Below are positions 14,666-24,012 of a DNA stretch of 64,000 nt, one piece after another (the stretch's first letter is position 1; every line of letters starts with the position of its first letter). The stretch lies in NCBI RefSeq assembly GCF_000424185.1, contig NZ_AUJK01000008.1, forward strand, positions 62,001 to 126,000, read 5' to 3'. Both the position numbers and the translations under genes were made by a program. Under the pieces are notes generated by a model, which saw only the letters and a program-made list of their open reading frames with translations, made no database searches and had not been told where the DNA came from. The DNA is from Prevotella sp. AGR2160. Lineage in GTDB: Bacteria > Bacteroidota > Bacteroidia > Bacteroidales > Bacteroidaceae.

Positions 14666-15694
14666 TTAGAAGTGGGTCATGAACTCCACGACGATCTTGT
14701 CTTTCTCCGACGGCTTGGCGATACCCTCATGACCGTAGAAATATTTCTCGTAGTTGATGCGGATATCACTCAGGAACGGCTTGTCGAAACTCAGCGTCAC
14801 ACCACCGGTGATACGGCTGCGCTTGTAATCGGTGATGACGAGGGAGCCCGTCTTGCTCTCCGTCTTCGTGCCGTTCTCATCAATGGTATAACGCAGTCCG
14901 TCACTGTGGTCACTCATATAGTCGTAACGGACGAGCGGCGACACCTTCGTGAAGAGCTTTGTGCGAACGGGGATATCGTAACTCACGAAACCGTCGAAGG
15001 CATGGACGGGATGGAAGGCACCCTGGGCATAATGCTTATAGAGGTATTCGGCCTCGGCGATGAACCCGTTCTTATGGTAGTTGACGCCGGCATCATACAT
15101 CATCACGTTGACATCGGAGGGACGGATCTTCTGCATGCTCAGTACGACATCCATGCCACAGGGGAAGAGGAACTGCGCCTTCGTGGAGAAGTTGACATGA
15201 TTCGTCCAGTAGTCTTTCTGATGCGTCAGACCACTACCGTTATACATACCGGCCTCGAGGATGATGGGGAAACCGACATTGAAGGTGTAGCCGAGGCGGG
15301 CACCGACATCACGGACATTACCGACCTGCTTGGCAATGAAAGAACGGTTGGCAAAATACTGCTGGTCGGGAGAGCGGTGGGCATCGATGGTGAAGGGCAC
15401 ACGCATCTGACCAATGGTCAGGTTCAAGGTCTTCCACGGCGTAATCTTCGTATAAGCATCGAGCATCTTGATCGTTCCCTCGTCGCAGAGGTCGATCTCA
15501 GCCTTGTAGGAGACATATTCGTTGACATCGCCACTGACATTGACACGGGCGTTACGCACCTGGAAGCGGCCTTCCTTGTCCTGCGTCTGATACTCATACT
15601 TGCCGCGGATCGTACCGCCGATCTTCATCTTCTGCTGGGCAGAGAGGCTCAGCGCGGCCATCGAGAGAACGGCCAAGATAAATATTTTTTTCAT
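14666..15694 (-). CDS. Phosphate-selective porin (OprO/OprP family)
   Basis: 342 residues from ATG 15694 (MKKIFILAVLSMAALSLSAQ, signal peptide with cleavage after SAQ). The rest is an outer-membrane barrel of the porin O/P type: opening strand KMKIGGTIRGKYEYQTQD, RFQVRNARVNVSGDVN, ITPWKTLNLTIGQMRVPF, and a C-terminal VEFMTHF ending in Phe. An upstream in-frame ATG at 15718 is less likely because the signal peptide begins at 15694. It lies downstream of pit by about 130 nt and probably shares its Pho-box-like promoter. Role: diffusion of phosphate or polyphosphate across the outer membrane. Confidence 0.88.
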   Translation of the reverse strand: MKKIFILAVLSMAALSLSAQQKMKIGGTIRGKYEYQTQDKEGRFQVRNARVNVSGDVNEYVSYKAEIDLCDEGTIKMLDAYTKITPWKTLNLTIGQMRVPFTIDAHRSPDQQYFANRSFIAKQVGNVRDVGARLGYTFNVGFPIILEAGMYNGSGLTHQKDYWTNHVNFSTKAQFLFPCGMDVVLSMQKIRPSDVNVMMYDAGVNYHKNGFIAEAEYLYKHYAQGAFHPVHAFDGFVSYDIPVRTKLFTKVSPLVRYDYMSDHSDGLRYTIDENGTKTESKTGSLVITDYKRSRITGGVTLSFDKPFLSDIRINYEKYFYGHEGIAKPSEKDKIVVEFMTHF

Positions 15695-15718
15695 TGTTTG
15701 TTGGGTTATGGGGTTCAA

Positions 15719-15823
15719 AAAAAATGGATAATTATCCTTGATCCATTCGAATAATTATCCATTTTTCATTATCTATTGTCTATTCTCCATTGTCCATTGT
15801 CCATTATCCATTCGCCGAAGGCG
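15719..15823. repeat. TCCATT(A/G)TC-rich spacer between pit and the porin
   Basis: Contains AATGGATAATTATCC inverted against GGATAATTATCCATT-like sequence, and a run of TCCATTGTCCATTGTCCATT units (15786-15812). No ORF. Resembles simple ATT-rich spacers common in Bacteroidetes. Confidence 0.6.
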
Positions 15824-18091
15824 TTACGCTTCCATGAACTTCTTCGCGGAACGCAACTGATGGCGCATGACACTCAGGAACTGCTGAGACTCCTGGAGGA
15901 GGTTCAGATAGACCATGTCGACCTGCAGGTCCTTGTTGTTCTTCTTCTCCTGCATGCGGTTGATATGGGTGTTTCGGATCACGCTGAGCTCATCCTTGCA
16001 GGCGTCAGCCTCAGCGAGGACATCGCGATACTGGTCGTAACGGTCGGTCTCGATCTGCTCACACGTCATCTTCATCAGGTCGTTGATCTTCCGGCGGATG
16101 GGCTCAAACTCCTTCACATACTCCTCGGGCAGTGGGTTGAAGTTGTTGTCGACATGCTCCTTGATCGGATTCAGCATACGGCGGAGGGTATACATGAACT
16201 GCTGGTCACTGTTGGCACCGACATGGAACCACGTGTTGCGGTCGATAGCCATCTCCAACGGACTCTTCTTCAACCCGAGCATCTCCTGACGACGGATCTT
16301 CTTCAACAGTTCCAGCTCTTTCCTCAAACCTTTGTCACTATGGCGAAGCGTGCGAACACTCTGATTAGCAAAGGCATCGACGATATCGTTGAACTGTTCC
16401 ATGGAGTAAGCGCAGACCTTCGACTGCGTGTTGCGTACATGTTTCTTCAGCATATCCCAGACGAGCTCGGGATCACGCGTACGCATCATCAGGCGGAAGC
16501 TGTCTTCCTCCTCTTTCTCCTTCTCCTTGTTGGCCTTATACTTCTTATTACTACGATACAGGAGATAAACGACGAGAACCATGAAGGCGGCCTGGATGAC
16601 GACACCACCGAACCACATGCACAGGGCGACGAGGGCACAGGTGATGAAGGCCACACCGGCGGTGATGAACCAGCCACCGATGACACTCAGCACACCCGTG
16701 ACACGGAAGACGGCACTCTCACGGCTCCACGCACGGTCGGCGAGACTACTACCCATGGCCACCATGAACGTCACATAGGTCGTTGACAACGGAAGGCCGA
16801 GGTTCGTACCGATGGTGATCAGCATGGCGGAGATGACGAGGTTGACGGCGGCACGCACCACATCGAAGGCGGCCTTGTCGTCCTCGAGGACCACCTCATT
16901 ACTATTGAAACGGCTGTTGACCCACTGACGGACACTGACGGGGAAGAGGTGGGCGAACCACTCAACGAAATACTGCGTCCAACGGACGATGCCACGGGCA
17001 GCCTTACTACTGCCGAACATCTCATCGCCCTCGTCCTGACGGGCCAGGTCGACAGAAGTCTTGATGACATTCTGTGCCTTCTTCGACGTTGCCATGGCAA
17101 TGATCATGATCACGCCGGCAGCCATCAGATAGAACGGCGGTGTCTTCGCACTCTCCATCAATGACGTCATGAGGAACGAGTCGGCACCGGCACCATGGGC
17201 GTTGGCGGTGAAGTCCTGATAAGAGGACAGACCGGCCAAAGGCACACCGATGAAGTTCACCAGGTCATTGCCGGCGAAAGCCATGGCCAGGGCGAACGTT
17301 CCCATGAGGACAGAGAACTTAAAGACATTGATCTTGATCAGATGGAAGACACCCATCAGGATCGTGGAACCGATAAAGGTATAGAGCAGTAAGAGCTTGG
17401 TATTCGCGTCGATATAGTCGCGTGCTGCATCAGAGATATAAGGACTCTTGCCGAGACCTTTCATAAAGATGAAGTAGGCCAGGGCCGTGAAGGCGATACC
17501 GCCGAAGAGGGAGACCTTTACGAGTTGTCCGGCCTTCGAGCCTTTTCCAAATGGATTAAAGGTGAAGACCACACGGGAGATCCACATGATCAGCAAGCCG
17601 AAGACAAAGGAGATGGCCACACTGACAAAGATGGCGATGATCACCTGCAGGGCCTTGTCACTGTTGAGCAACATCCCATAAGTGAAACCATGGTCACTGA
17701 TGACTTTCAACATGGCAATGAGGCAGGTACCACCGAGGAGCTCAAAGACGAGGGATACCGTCGTGGACGTCGGCATACCCAATGAGTTGAAGACATCAAG
17801 GACGATGACATCGGTGACCATGACAGCCAGGAATATCGTCATCACCTCATGGAAAGAGAAATACTTCGGTGTCATAATTCCGTGGCGTGCCACATCCATC
17901 ATTCCCGAGGAAAGGACAGCACCGAGGACGACACCGGCAGAGGCGATGATGAGCACCGTGCGGAACTTGGCAACACGGGCACCAATGGCACTCTGCAAGA
18001 AATTGACTGCATCATTGCTCACTCCGACAAAGAGGTCAAATACCGCCAGGCAGAGGAGGAAGATGACAATGCACAAATAAATGGTTTCCAT
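15824..18091 (-). CDS. Pit-type inorganic phosphate transporter with PhoU-like C-terminal domain
   Basis: 755 residues. The N-terminal 520 or so form a PiT/PNaS membrane domain with both signature repeats (GVSNDAVNFLQSAIGAR near residue 24, and FAGNDLVNFIGVPLAG near 280). The C-terminal 220 residues are soluble and helical (from KYKANKEKEKEEEDSFRLMM to the end), of the PhoU-like type found fused to Bacteroidetes Pit proteins. It imports phosphate with H+ or Na+ across the inner membrane. It stands directly before phoR/phoB and behind its own Pho-box-like promoter. No pst genes or free phoU are in the window, so the fused domain may take the PhoU signalling role. Confidence 0.92.
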   Translation of the reverse strand: METIYLCIVIFLLCLAVFDLFVGVSNDAVNFLQSAIGARVAKFRTVLIIASAGVVLGAVLSSGMMDVARHGIMTPKYFSFHEVMTIFLAVMVTDVIVLDVFNSLGMPTSTTVSLVFELLGGTCLIAMLKVISDHGFTYGMLLNSDKALQVIIAIFVSVAISFVFGLLIMWISRVVFTFNPFGKGSKAGQLVKVSLFGGIAFTALAYFIFMKGLGKSPYISDAARDYIDANTKLLLLYTFIGSTILMGVFHLIKINVFKFSVLMGTFALAMAFAGNDLVNFIGVPLAGLSSYQDFTANAHGAGADSFLMTSLMESAKTPPFYLMAAGVIMIIAMATSKKAQNVIKTSVDLARQDEGDEMFGSSKAARGIVRWTQYFVEWFAHLFPVSVRQWVNSRFNSNEVVLEDDKAAFDVVRAAVNLVISAMLITIGTNLGLPLSTTYVTFMVAMGSSLADRAWSRESAVFRVTGVLSVIGGWFITAGVAFITCALVALCMWFGGVVIQAAFMVLVVYLLYRSNKKYKANKEKEKEEEDSFRLMMRTRDPELVWDMLKKHVRNTQSKVCAYSMEQFNDIVDAFANQSVRTLRHSDKGLRKELELLKKIRRQEMLGLKKSPLEMAIDRNTWFHVGANSDQQFMYTLRRMLNPIKEHVDNNFNPLPEEYVKEFEPIRRKINDLMKMTCEQIETDRYDQYRDVLAEADACKDELSVIRNTHINRMQEKKNNKDLQVDMVYLNLLQESQQFLSVMRHQLRSAKKFMEA

Positions 18092-18125
18092 AAATTGATA
18101 ATTATGTTACGTTTATATTTTTGTG

Positions 18126-18187
18126 CAAAGGTACAGTCTCCGTGTTACAACCAAAAGTCTAAGATATTACAATGCTGTTACAATTCT
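18126..18187 (-). promoter_or_regulatory. Pho-box-like promoter of pit
   Basis: Repeats in plus-strand writing: GTTACAACCAA (18144-18154), a degenerate unit AAGTCTAAGAT (18155-18165), ATTACAATGCT (18166-18176), GTTACAATTCT (18177-18187). A 10-nt gap separates them from the -7 element TACCTTTG (minus, 18126-18133). Third occurrence of the same architecture. Confidence 0.75.
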
Positions 18188-18225
18188 CATCCATCACTCC
18201 GGGCATGCCGGTCTGCGCCCATCTT

Positions 18226-18262
18226 GGCATGCCGTTATGAGCTTGCGCTTTGCAAGCGCAAG
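18226..18262 (-). repeat. 37-bp hairpin repeat, copy E
   Basis: GGCATGCCGTTATGAG followed by the CTTGCGCTT/AAGCGCAAG stem, reversed relative to copies A-D. A second GGCATGCCG lies at 18202-18210. It starts 4 nt past the phoR stop. Confidence 0.8.
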
Positions 18263-18266
18263 TCCC

Positions 18267-19682
18267 CTATGCTTTCGCCAGCGAGAACTCAAACAGCAGT
18301 CCCCCTTCTTTCCGGTTGCTGACCTTGATACTCCCGCGGTGCAGCAACACGGCATTCTTCACGATGGCCAGTCCCAGTCCCGTACCGCCCATGGCACGGC
18401 TGCGCCCCTTATCCACGCGGTAGAACCGTTCGAAGAGCCGCGGCAGATGTTCCGCGGGCACGCCCTTACCGGTATCATAGAACCGGAACCGCCAGTATTC
18501 CTCCGTCTCACGGACCTCCACCGTCACCGTCGTCCCCTCACCGGCATAGGCCAGGGCATTATCGGTGAGGTTGCGGAAGATACTGTAGAGCAAACTACGT
18601 ACACCGCGCATCATCACATGATCGGGCAACTTGTCTTCAAACGTCATGTGCTTCTGCTCAAACTGCAGTGCCGTCTCCTGTTGGATCTCGATGACGAGTT
18701 TCGCCAGATCGACATTCTCCTTGCCGTGCATGTCGGTCACCTCGTCCATCACGTTCAATGTAGAGATATCACGCAGCAAGGACGTCAGGCGCTGGCTCTG
18801 GGCATAACTGCGTGAGAGGAACATCTGCAACATCTTCGGATCAAGATCGGGATGGTCGATGATGGTCTCCAGATAACCCTGGATACTTGCCACGGGGGTC
18901 TTCAACTCATGGGCGATATTATGCGTCAGCTGTCGCTTCAGCTCGTCCTGTTCTTTTCGCGTCTTGAGATAACGTTTGTAGATTTTGATGATCTTCTCGG
19001 CAATCTCACCGAGCTCATCATCGGGGAACTCCGCGAGATCTTCCACCTCGAGCGTCTCATTATGATCGGCACGGGAGGCGAAGATGCGCAATTTTGTGAG
19101 GTTCTTATCCAGTCGGTGGGTGAAACGGTAGAGCACAACCGTCAACAATACGATGGCGACAAGGGAGAGCCAGAGATAATTCTTATCAGTATTGAGGATA
19201 TTGATCAGGTTATCATTATACGGCAGGGCCGAACGGACGATGAAATGACTGTGGGGGAAATAGGTGGCAGAATAGAAGAAAGACTCAGGAACGGTGGCAC
19301 TCTTACGATCGACGGTACGCCCACTACCTTCCCGCATGGCCTCCTGGATCTCCACACGGTTACTGTGGTTCGGGATATTCTGATAGTCTTTCCGCTCGGA
19401 GTCGAAGAATACTCTTCCGTCGGGCCGGATGAGGGTCACACGGAGATCCGGGAAATGGTTCTCCCGCAGATAGGCGTTGACCTTTGCCTCCGTGATCAAC
19501 GTGTCACGGCTGAAGGTCTCACCCAACTGGAAATTGAAATCCTGCAGACGTTGGTCGAGGACCGTAATCTTATAGTCCTTCTCACGACTCTGCTGATATA
19601 ATATAAAGGTAAGGGCAAAAGCCAGAAAGATGGCGAGGACGGCGAGATACAGCCGCTTGCCGATAGAGAGACGATGATCCAT
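18267..19682 (-). CDS. phoR: Sensor histidine kinase (PhoR-like)
   Basis: 471 residues: TM1 (about 11-29), an extracytoplasmic region (30-167), TM2 (168-187), a HAMP-like segment, then HisKA and HATPase domains. The phosphoacceptor is H258 in NIAHELKTPVASIQGY. The N box (FRNLTDNALAYA), the G1 box (FYDTGKGVP) and the G2 box (GGTGLGLAIVKN) are all present. The substrate signal is unknown, but the position 12 nt downstream of a PhoB-like regulator and next to pit, porin, ppk and ppx points to phosphate sensing. The extracytoplasmic domain is larger than in E. coli PhoR, so it may sense directly. Confidence 0.88.
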   Translation of the reverse strand: MDHRLSIGKRLYLAVLAIFLAFALTFILYQQSREKDYKITVLDQRLQDFNFQLGETFSRDTLITEAKVNAYLRENHFPDLRVTLIRPDGRVFFDSERKDYQNIPNHSNRVEIQEAMREGSGRTVDRKSATVPESFFYSATYFPHSHFIVRSALPYNDNLINILNTDKNYLWLSLVAIVLLTVVLYRFTHRLDKNLTKLRIFASRADHNETLEVEDLAEFPDDELGEIAEKIIKIYKRYLKTRKEQDELKRQLTHNIAHELKTPVASIQGYLETIIDHPDLDPKMLQMFLSRSYAQSQRLTSLLRDISTLNVMDEVTDMHGKENVDLAKLVIEIQQETALQFEQKHMTFEDKLPDHVMMRGVRSLLYSIFRNLTDNALAYAGEGTTVTVEVRETEEYWRFRFYDTGKGVPAEHLPRLFERFYRVDKGRSRAMGGTGLGLAIVKNAVLLHRGSIKVSNRKEGGLLFEFSLAKA

Positions 19683-19694
19683 AGACTCTTCCCC

Positions 19695-20396
19695 CTACTC
19701 CTCAAATCCATAACCGAAGCCCAGCCGCGTCACGATATGTTTGGCATAAGGACCCACCTTTCGGCGCAAGCGCGTGATATTGACATCCACCGTACGGTCG
19801 AGGACGATGACGTCACGGGGCCACACACGGTCGATGAGCTGCTGACGGGAGAGGATCTTGCCTTTCTCCTCAAGCAACAGATGCAGGAGGGCAAACTCCG
19901 TCTTCGTGAAGGCCACGGCTTTTCCGTCTACCGTCACCTCCTTCTTGTTCATGTCAAGTTGGAGACCCTTATAGGTAATGGTGTTGTTCTGCTCTTCCTT
20001 CCGCTCGGCCTGTTCTGTCGTACGGCGCAGCACGGCTTTCACGCGCGCCAGGACTTCTCGGATAGAGAACGGTTTGGAGATATAGTCATCGGCACCGAGG
20101 TTGAAGCCCGTCACCGTGTCATTCTCCGTATCACGCGCCGTAAGGAAGATGATGGGGATTTGTGCTGTCTCCGGGTCACTCTTGAGCTGCTTGGCCATGG
20201 CGAAACCGGACATGCCACCCATCATCACATCGAGGAGCAACAGGTCCTTGTCCTTCACGCCCTTCTCCAGGGCTTCCTCAGCACTGTAGGCAACGTCAAC
20301 ATCATAGTTGCCTTCGGCCTCGAGATTAAACTTCAGGATCTCACACAGGTCTGCCTCATCATCGACGACCATGAGTTGGTATTTCTGATCTTCCAT
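19695..20396 (-). CDS. phoB: Response regulator (PhoB/OmpR family)
   Basis: 233 residues from ATG 20396 (MEDQKYQLMVVDDEAD). Receiver domain with acidic pair DD near 12-13, phosphoacceptor D56 (LLLLDVMMGG), the T in FLTARD and K in ISKPF. It is followed by an OmpR-type winged helix (VTVDGKAVAFTKTEFALLHLL ... VDVNITRLRRKVG). An upstream in-frame ATG at 20423 is possible but lies inside the likely leader. OmpR/PhoB proteins bind 11-bp direct repeats, which is exactly what is found upstream of three nearby operons and, in weaker form, upstream of this gene. Confidence 0.9.
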   Translation of the reverse strand: MEDQKYQLMVVDDEADLCEILKFNLEAEGNYDVDVAYSAEEALEKGVKDKDLLLLDVMMGGMSGFAMAKQLKSDPETAQIPIIFLTARDTENDTVTGFNLGADDYISKPFSIREVLARVKAVLRRTTEQAERKEEQNNTITYKGLQLDMNKKEVTVDGKAVAFTKTEFALLHLLLEEKGKILSRQQLIDRVWPRDVIVLDRTVDVNITRLRRKVGPYAKHIVTRLGFGYGFEE

Positions 20397-20420
20397 TTTC
20401 AACGTTTTTGCAATCTGTTG

Positions 20421-20482
20421 CAAAAGTATAAAAAAAGAATGATATATCTCCCAACATCAAGTTACAAAATCATGACAAAAAA
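20421..20482 (-). promoter_or_regulatory. phoB promoter with weak in-phase Pho-box-like units
   Basis: -7 element TACTTTTG (minus, 20421-20428). In the same phase as the three strong promoters, units ATGATATATCT (20439-20449) and CCCAACATCAA (20450-20460) are degenerate, but GTTACAAAATC (20461-20471) and ATGACAAAAAA (20472-20482) resemble the consensus. Possible autoregulation. Confidence 0.45.
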
Positions 20483-20523
20483 ACGGCAGGCCGTTCTTAC
20501 CGACCTACCGTTCGTATCTTTCC

Positions 20524-20548
20524 CGGCAGGCCGTTTTTGGGCCTGCCG
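20524..20548. terminator. Strong hairpin between enolase and phoB
   Basis: CGGCAGGCC (20524-20532) pairs perfectly with GGCCTGCCG (20540-20548) over a T-rich 7-nt loop. It is built from two opposed tails of the 37-bp repeat. No long T tract follows on either strand, so it may be a structural repeat rather than a terminator. Confidence 0.5.
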
Positions 20549-20576
20549 TTGTGTGCTTGCGCTTTGCAAGCGCAAG
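20540..20576 (-). repeat. 37-bp hairpin repeat, copy F
   Basis: GGCCTGCCGTTGTGTG followed by the CTTGCGCTT/AAGCGCAAG stem (20556-20576), 15 nt past the enolase stop. A further CGGCAGGCCGTT fragment lies at 20486-20497. Confidence 0.9.
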
Positions 20577-20591
20577 GAAGCGCGAATGCGG

Positions 20592-21908
<1,317 letters not shown>

Positions 21909-21940
21909 TTAATTTAACGTCTGATTATTTATTCCGTCAG

Positions 21941-21948
21941 CAAAAGTA
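21941..21948 (-). promoter_or_regulatory. -7 element of enolase
   Basis: TACTTTTG on the minus strand, 44 nt before the start codon. Confidence 0.6.
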
Positions 21949-22092
21949 CAAACTTCATGCCAACCACCCAAAAATCCGGGATACCCAAAAATAGGTATCT
22001 TTTGTGACCACCTGTTTTCACGACTCTGTAACCGTTCTGTTACGATGTCTTAAAAAACGGGCCCTTTTGTGCCTTCCTTCTACTTTTTTTCT

Positions 22093-22100
22093 TACTTTTG
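22093..22100 (+). promoter_or_regulatory. -7 element of the PBP4 gene
   Basis: TACTTTTG, 38 nt before ATG 22139. Upstream TTTTGTG (22073-22079) could be the -33 element. Confidence 0.6.
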
Positions 22101-22138
22101 CATCTCAGAAAAATATACGCGACATATATAGCACCATC

Positions 22139-23395
22139 ATGAATCTGAAGAAACAACTATTATATATAGGTGTAGCTGCCGCTCTTTTGGCTCCGGCGCT
22201 CTCCTCCTGTGGGAATCACAACGACAAGATTAAAAAAACACAAAATACCACGACTGCCAAAAAGGCGGCCCAAGTGGACACCGCTGTCGTCAGCCGACTG
22301 AAGAAATTCGCCGCCGAGCCGCGCTGCAAGGGACAGTTCGCCTTCTATGTCTACGACATCACGGCCGACAAGCCCGTCTTTGGCGTCAACGAGAAACAGC
22401 CCCTGCACTCCGCCTCCTGTCTGAAACTCATCTCCGGTACGGCAGGCCTGCACCTCCTCTCAACGAAATACCTCTACTATACGGCCCTCTTCCTCCACGG
22501 ACAACCGAAGAACGGCACCGTCAACGGCTCCATGAGCCTCCTCGGCAGCCTCGATCCGTCATTCAAGGCCCAGGACTTCATGCCCTTTGCTGCCGCGGCG
22601 AAGAAAGCAGGCGTGAAGAAACTCAACGGCCATCTGCTGCTGAGTCTCCCCGTCACTGATCCCGTGAAGAGCGAGCCCCACTGGTACCCCTGGGATCTGA
22701 GTTTCTCCAGTTTCGGCATTTTCTATAAAGGTCAGGACAAGATCATCCAAGCCGTCCTCAATGCGTTCCATCAGAATGGCATCCAACTCACGAAGGACCA
22801 GATCATCGTCGTGAAGAACAAGGTCGTCCGTGGATCCAAGCTCATCCATTACCGTAACACGCCGATCACCGCCGTCACGGAACGGATGTGGAAACACAGT
22901 GCCAACACGCAGGCAACATCCATGCTCTATACCATCGGCCATCACCTCGACCCGAAGGCCGCCGATCCGACTGTTGCCGGCGTGAAATATCTCCGCACCT
23001 TCCTCGCCGACAGTCTGAAACAGAAAGATAAAGGTCTCTGCATCCATGACGGCTGCGGACTCTGTATCCATAACCTCCTCTCACCAAAGGCCCTCTGCGC
23101 CGCCCTCCTCTACGGCCGCCATCATCCCGACATCTATCAGGTGATGATGAAACAGTTGCCGACGGCCGGTGTCGACGGTACCCTGCGCACGGAGATGGTC
23201 AGTCCGCTGACGAGAGGCCGTGTACACGCCAAGACGGGGACACTCTCCCACCCCTACGGCATCTCGTCCCTCGCCGGCTTCACCACGGGAGCTGACGGCC
23301 ATGAGTACTGCTTCGCCATCATGGACACGGAGATGAGCGTCCTCGATGCCCGCGTCCTCCAGCGCAAGCTCTGCGAGGCCCTGCTGAAAAAATAA
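22139..23395 (+). CDS. dacB: D-alanyl-D-alanine carboxypeptidase/endopeptidase (PBP4 family, S13), lipoprotein
   Basis: 418 residues from ATG 22139 (MNLKKQLLYIGVAAALL), lipobox LSSC at about 24. Peptidase S13 motifs: S93-C-L-K96 (SxxK), HSANTQ (SxN) and HAKTGTLS (KTG). Trims or cross-cleaves peptidoglycan peptides in the periplasm. An in-frame upstream ATG at 22004 would lie before the promoter and lacks a signal peptide. First of a plus-strand gene run, but its 3' neighbour has its own promoter. Confidence 0.9.
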   Translation: MNLKKQLLYIGVAAALLAPALSSCGNHNDKIKKTQNTTTAKKAAQVDTAVVSRLKKFAAEPRCKGQFAFYVYDITADKPVFGVNEKQPLHSASCLKLISGTAGLHLLSTKYLYYTALFLHGQPKNGTVNGSMSLLGSLDPSFKAQDFMPFAAAAKKAGVKKLNGHLLLSLPVTDPVKSEPHWYPWDLSFSSFGIFYKGQDKIIQAVLNAFHQNGIQLTKDQIIVVKNKVVRGSKLIHYRNTPITAVTERMWKHSANTQATSMLYTIGHHLDPKAADPTVAGVKYLRTFLADSLKQKDKGLCIHDGCGLCIHNLLSPKALCAALLYGRHHPDIYQVMMKQLPTAGVDGTLRTEMVSPLTRGRVHAKTGTLSHPYGISSLAGFTTGADGHEYCFAIMDTEMSVLDARVLQRKLCEALLKK

Positions 23396-23430
23396 TCCTC
23401 GAAAAATTTCATTTTTCCCAAACTTTTTCG

Positions 23431-23438
23431 TAACTTCG
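23431..23438 (+). promoter_or_regulatory. -7 element of the DUF3127 gene
   Basis: TAACTTCG, one base off TAnnTTTG, 54 nt before ATG 23493. Confidence 0.5.
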
Positions 23439-23492
23439 CAAAATAAAAGCAGGTTTTACCTAAGAACCCGAAAATATTAAAACATTTAGATA

Positions 23493-23927
23493 ATGGAAAT
23501 ACAAGGAAAAATCATCGCGGTATTGCCGCAGCAGAGTGGTGTCTCTCAGCGCACCGGTAACCCCTGGGCTTCTCAGGATTATGTCATCGAGACCCACGAA
23601 CAGTATCCTCACAAGTGCTGCTTCCGTGTCTTCGGCGCAGATCGTATCAAACAGTTCAATATCCAGAGTGGTGAGGAGCTCACCGTCAGCTTCGATATCG
23701 ACTGCCATGAGTACAACGGCCGTTGGTTCAACGATATCCGTGCATGGAACGTACAGCGCGTAGATCCCAATGCTGTCAACACCGGTAACCAGCCGCAGGC
23801 AGGCGCCGCACCCTTCCCGCCGGCAGGTGCTGCCGCTGCTCCCGCCGCAGATAACGGTGCCGCCGCTCCTTTCCCGCCGCAGCAGCCCGCCGATGGCAAC
23901 AGTGCCGCTGACGATCTGCCGTTCTAA
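23493..23927 (+). CDS. DUF3127 OB-fold protein with SSB-like C-terminal tip
   Basis: 144 residues. Residues 1-90 match DUF3127 (MEIQGKIIAVLPQQSGVSQR ... FDIDCHEYNGRWFNDIRAW), a beta-rich OB-like domain. An Ala/Pro/Gly linker follows (about 97-137), and the protein ends DDLPF, like the acidic DD(I/L)PF tip of single-stranded DNA-binding proteins that recruits repair and replication partners. This suggests a DNA-binding accessory role. The ssb at 51478-51816 lacks such a tip. Confidence 0.85.
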   Translation: MEIQGKIIAVLPQQSGVSQRTGNPWASQDYVIETHEQYPHKCCFRVFGADRIKQFNIQSGEELTVSFDIDCHEYNGRWFNDIRAWNVQRVDPNAVNTGNQPQAGAAPFPPAGAAAAPAADNGAAAPFPPQQPADGNSAADDLPF

Positions 23928-23942
23928 CGACAAGGAAAGAAC

Positions 23943-23979
23943 GGCTTGCCGTCGTGTGCTTGCGCTTTGCAAGCGCAAG
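23943..23979 (-). repeat. 37-bp hairpin repeat, copy G
   Basis: GGCTTGCCGTCGTGTG followed by the CTTGCGCTT/AAGCGCAAG stem, in the 85-nt gap between the DUF3127 gene and the BtuF-like gene. Last copy seen in the window. Confidence 0.85.
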
Positions 23980-24012
23980 TCGCCAACGTTTATAGAAACC
24001 ATCCCGAAGCAA

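Noticed and set aside
20486-20576. Riboswitch between phoB and eno
   Set aside because: The structure is explained by opposed pieces of the 37-bp repeat and lies downstream of eno, not in a leader.
22026-22045. Pho-box-like pair upstream of the PBP4 gene (CTGTAACCGTT, CTGTTACGATG)
   Set aside because: The two units are not in the same orientation and lie about 50 nt from the -7 element, unlike the three consistent promoters.
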